DNA of 40,432 nucleotides from Acidimicrobiia bacterium (GTDB lineage Bacteria; Actinomycetota; Acidimicrobiia; Acidimicrobiales; JANYDT01). The translations under genes were made by a program, and so were the position numbers. Position 1 is the first letter of the stretch. Each line of letters begins with the position of its first letter. Below are positions 40,349 to 40,432 of this stretch, piece after piece. The notes under the pieces are model-generated. The model saw only the letters and a list, made by a program, of their open reading frames with translations, was not told the origin of the DNA and searched no databases. The DNA lies in the NCBI GenBank assembly GCA_025359845.1, contig JANYDT010000039.1, positions 1 to 40,432 on the forward strand. Direction: 5' to 3'.

Positions 40349-40364
40349 TGGTCCTCGGCTAGTG
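40337..40364 (+). repeat. tandem 14-bp duplication over the arsR stop
   Basis: GTCCTCGGCTAGTG occurs twice in a row, at 40337-40350 and 40351-40364, without mismatch. The first copy contains the stop codon of the ArsR gene (TAG). Like the duplication at 6189-6224 it spans a gene end. Confidence 0.85.
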
Positions 40365-40412
40365 ATCGGTTCAGCTGCGTGCGCGGCGGCCAGGTTGCGT
40401 GGCATTTGGAGT

Positions 40413-40432
40413 GAGTTTTCGTACGAAAACTC
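40413..40432. repeat. 20-bp perfect palindrome at the right edge
   Basis: GAGTTTTCGTACGAAAACTC is its own reverse complement and ends exactly at the last base of the window. It is AT-rich compared with its surroundings. It could be an operator for the ArsR-type regulator, the end of a mobile element, or a fold-back artefact at a contig end. What follows is not visible. Confidence 0.8.

Noticed and set aside
1-40432. CRISPR array or cas genes
   Set aside because: No regularly spaced direct repeats with unique spacers were seen. The tandem repeats present have no spacers.

Overview
The window looks like chromosomal DNA from a GC-rich actinobacterium, probably an uncultured Acidimicrobiia-type lineage. 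This is inferred from codon use, GTG/TTG starts, an F420-type luciferase-like enzyme, polyphosphate glucokinase, a Tad pilus locus of actinobacterial layout, and a potassium locus with the same gene order as mycobacterial Rv2690c-ceoB-ceoC-Rv2694c. No taxonomic search could be run.

Layout. Positions 1-2000 are a decayed integrative element: two broken tyrosine recombinases and a small PH-like protein gene, lying next to tRNA-Glu(CTC) and tRNA-Gln(CTG). From 2443 to 6720 a minus-strand block carries a YdcF-like protein, glutamyl-tRNA synthetase, an SDR oxidoreductase, uracil phosphoribosyltransferase and an unknown protein coupled to a KimA-like APC permease. The permease (6713-8719) is divergent from two TrkA/RCK-type proteins (8851-10172). 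An OB-fold protein and an MrfA-type helicase follow. A dienelactone hydrolase precedes a compact minus-strand Tad locus (tadZ-A-B-C-flp-tadE, 13787-18080) with a clear promoter at 18138-18166.

A gene absent from the ORF track, tRNA-Sec (selC), lies at 18203-18298, divergent from the Tad operon. Next to it is a truncated PIN-like gene with a tiny coupled ORF, then a primary-type sigma-70 factor. Positions 20254-28157 hold a lipid/CoA-type metabolic group: ABM-domain protein, CoA transferase, MaoC hydratase, class-V aminotransferase fold enzyme, acyl-CoA synthetase, F420-type LLM oxidoreductase, nitroreductase and an acyl-CoA dehydrogenase-like flavoprotein. These could form a pathway for an acyl-CoA or aromatic/steroid-like substrate, which I cannot name.

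The right part has a Tat-exported PGRP amidase, polyphosphate glucokinase, a CPBP protease, MsrB, a decayed flavoprotein with an in-frame TGA, an SDR, a frameshifted BNR propeller paired with a MoaD/ThiS-like protein, peptide chain release factor 3, a secreted Ser/Thr/Ala-rich protein coupled to an alpha/beta hydrolase, a second nitroreductase and an ArsR regulator preceded by a 20-bp triple repeat. The window ends exactly on a 20-bp palindrome.

The most notable points are the selenocysteine tRNA, the KimA-like/double-RCK potassium locus, the metabolic cluster, and several pseudogenes that show ongoing decay in the accessory parts.
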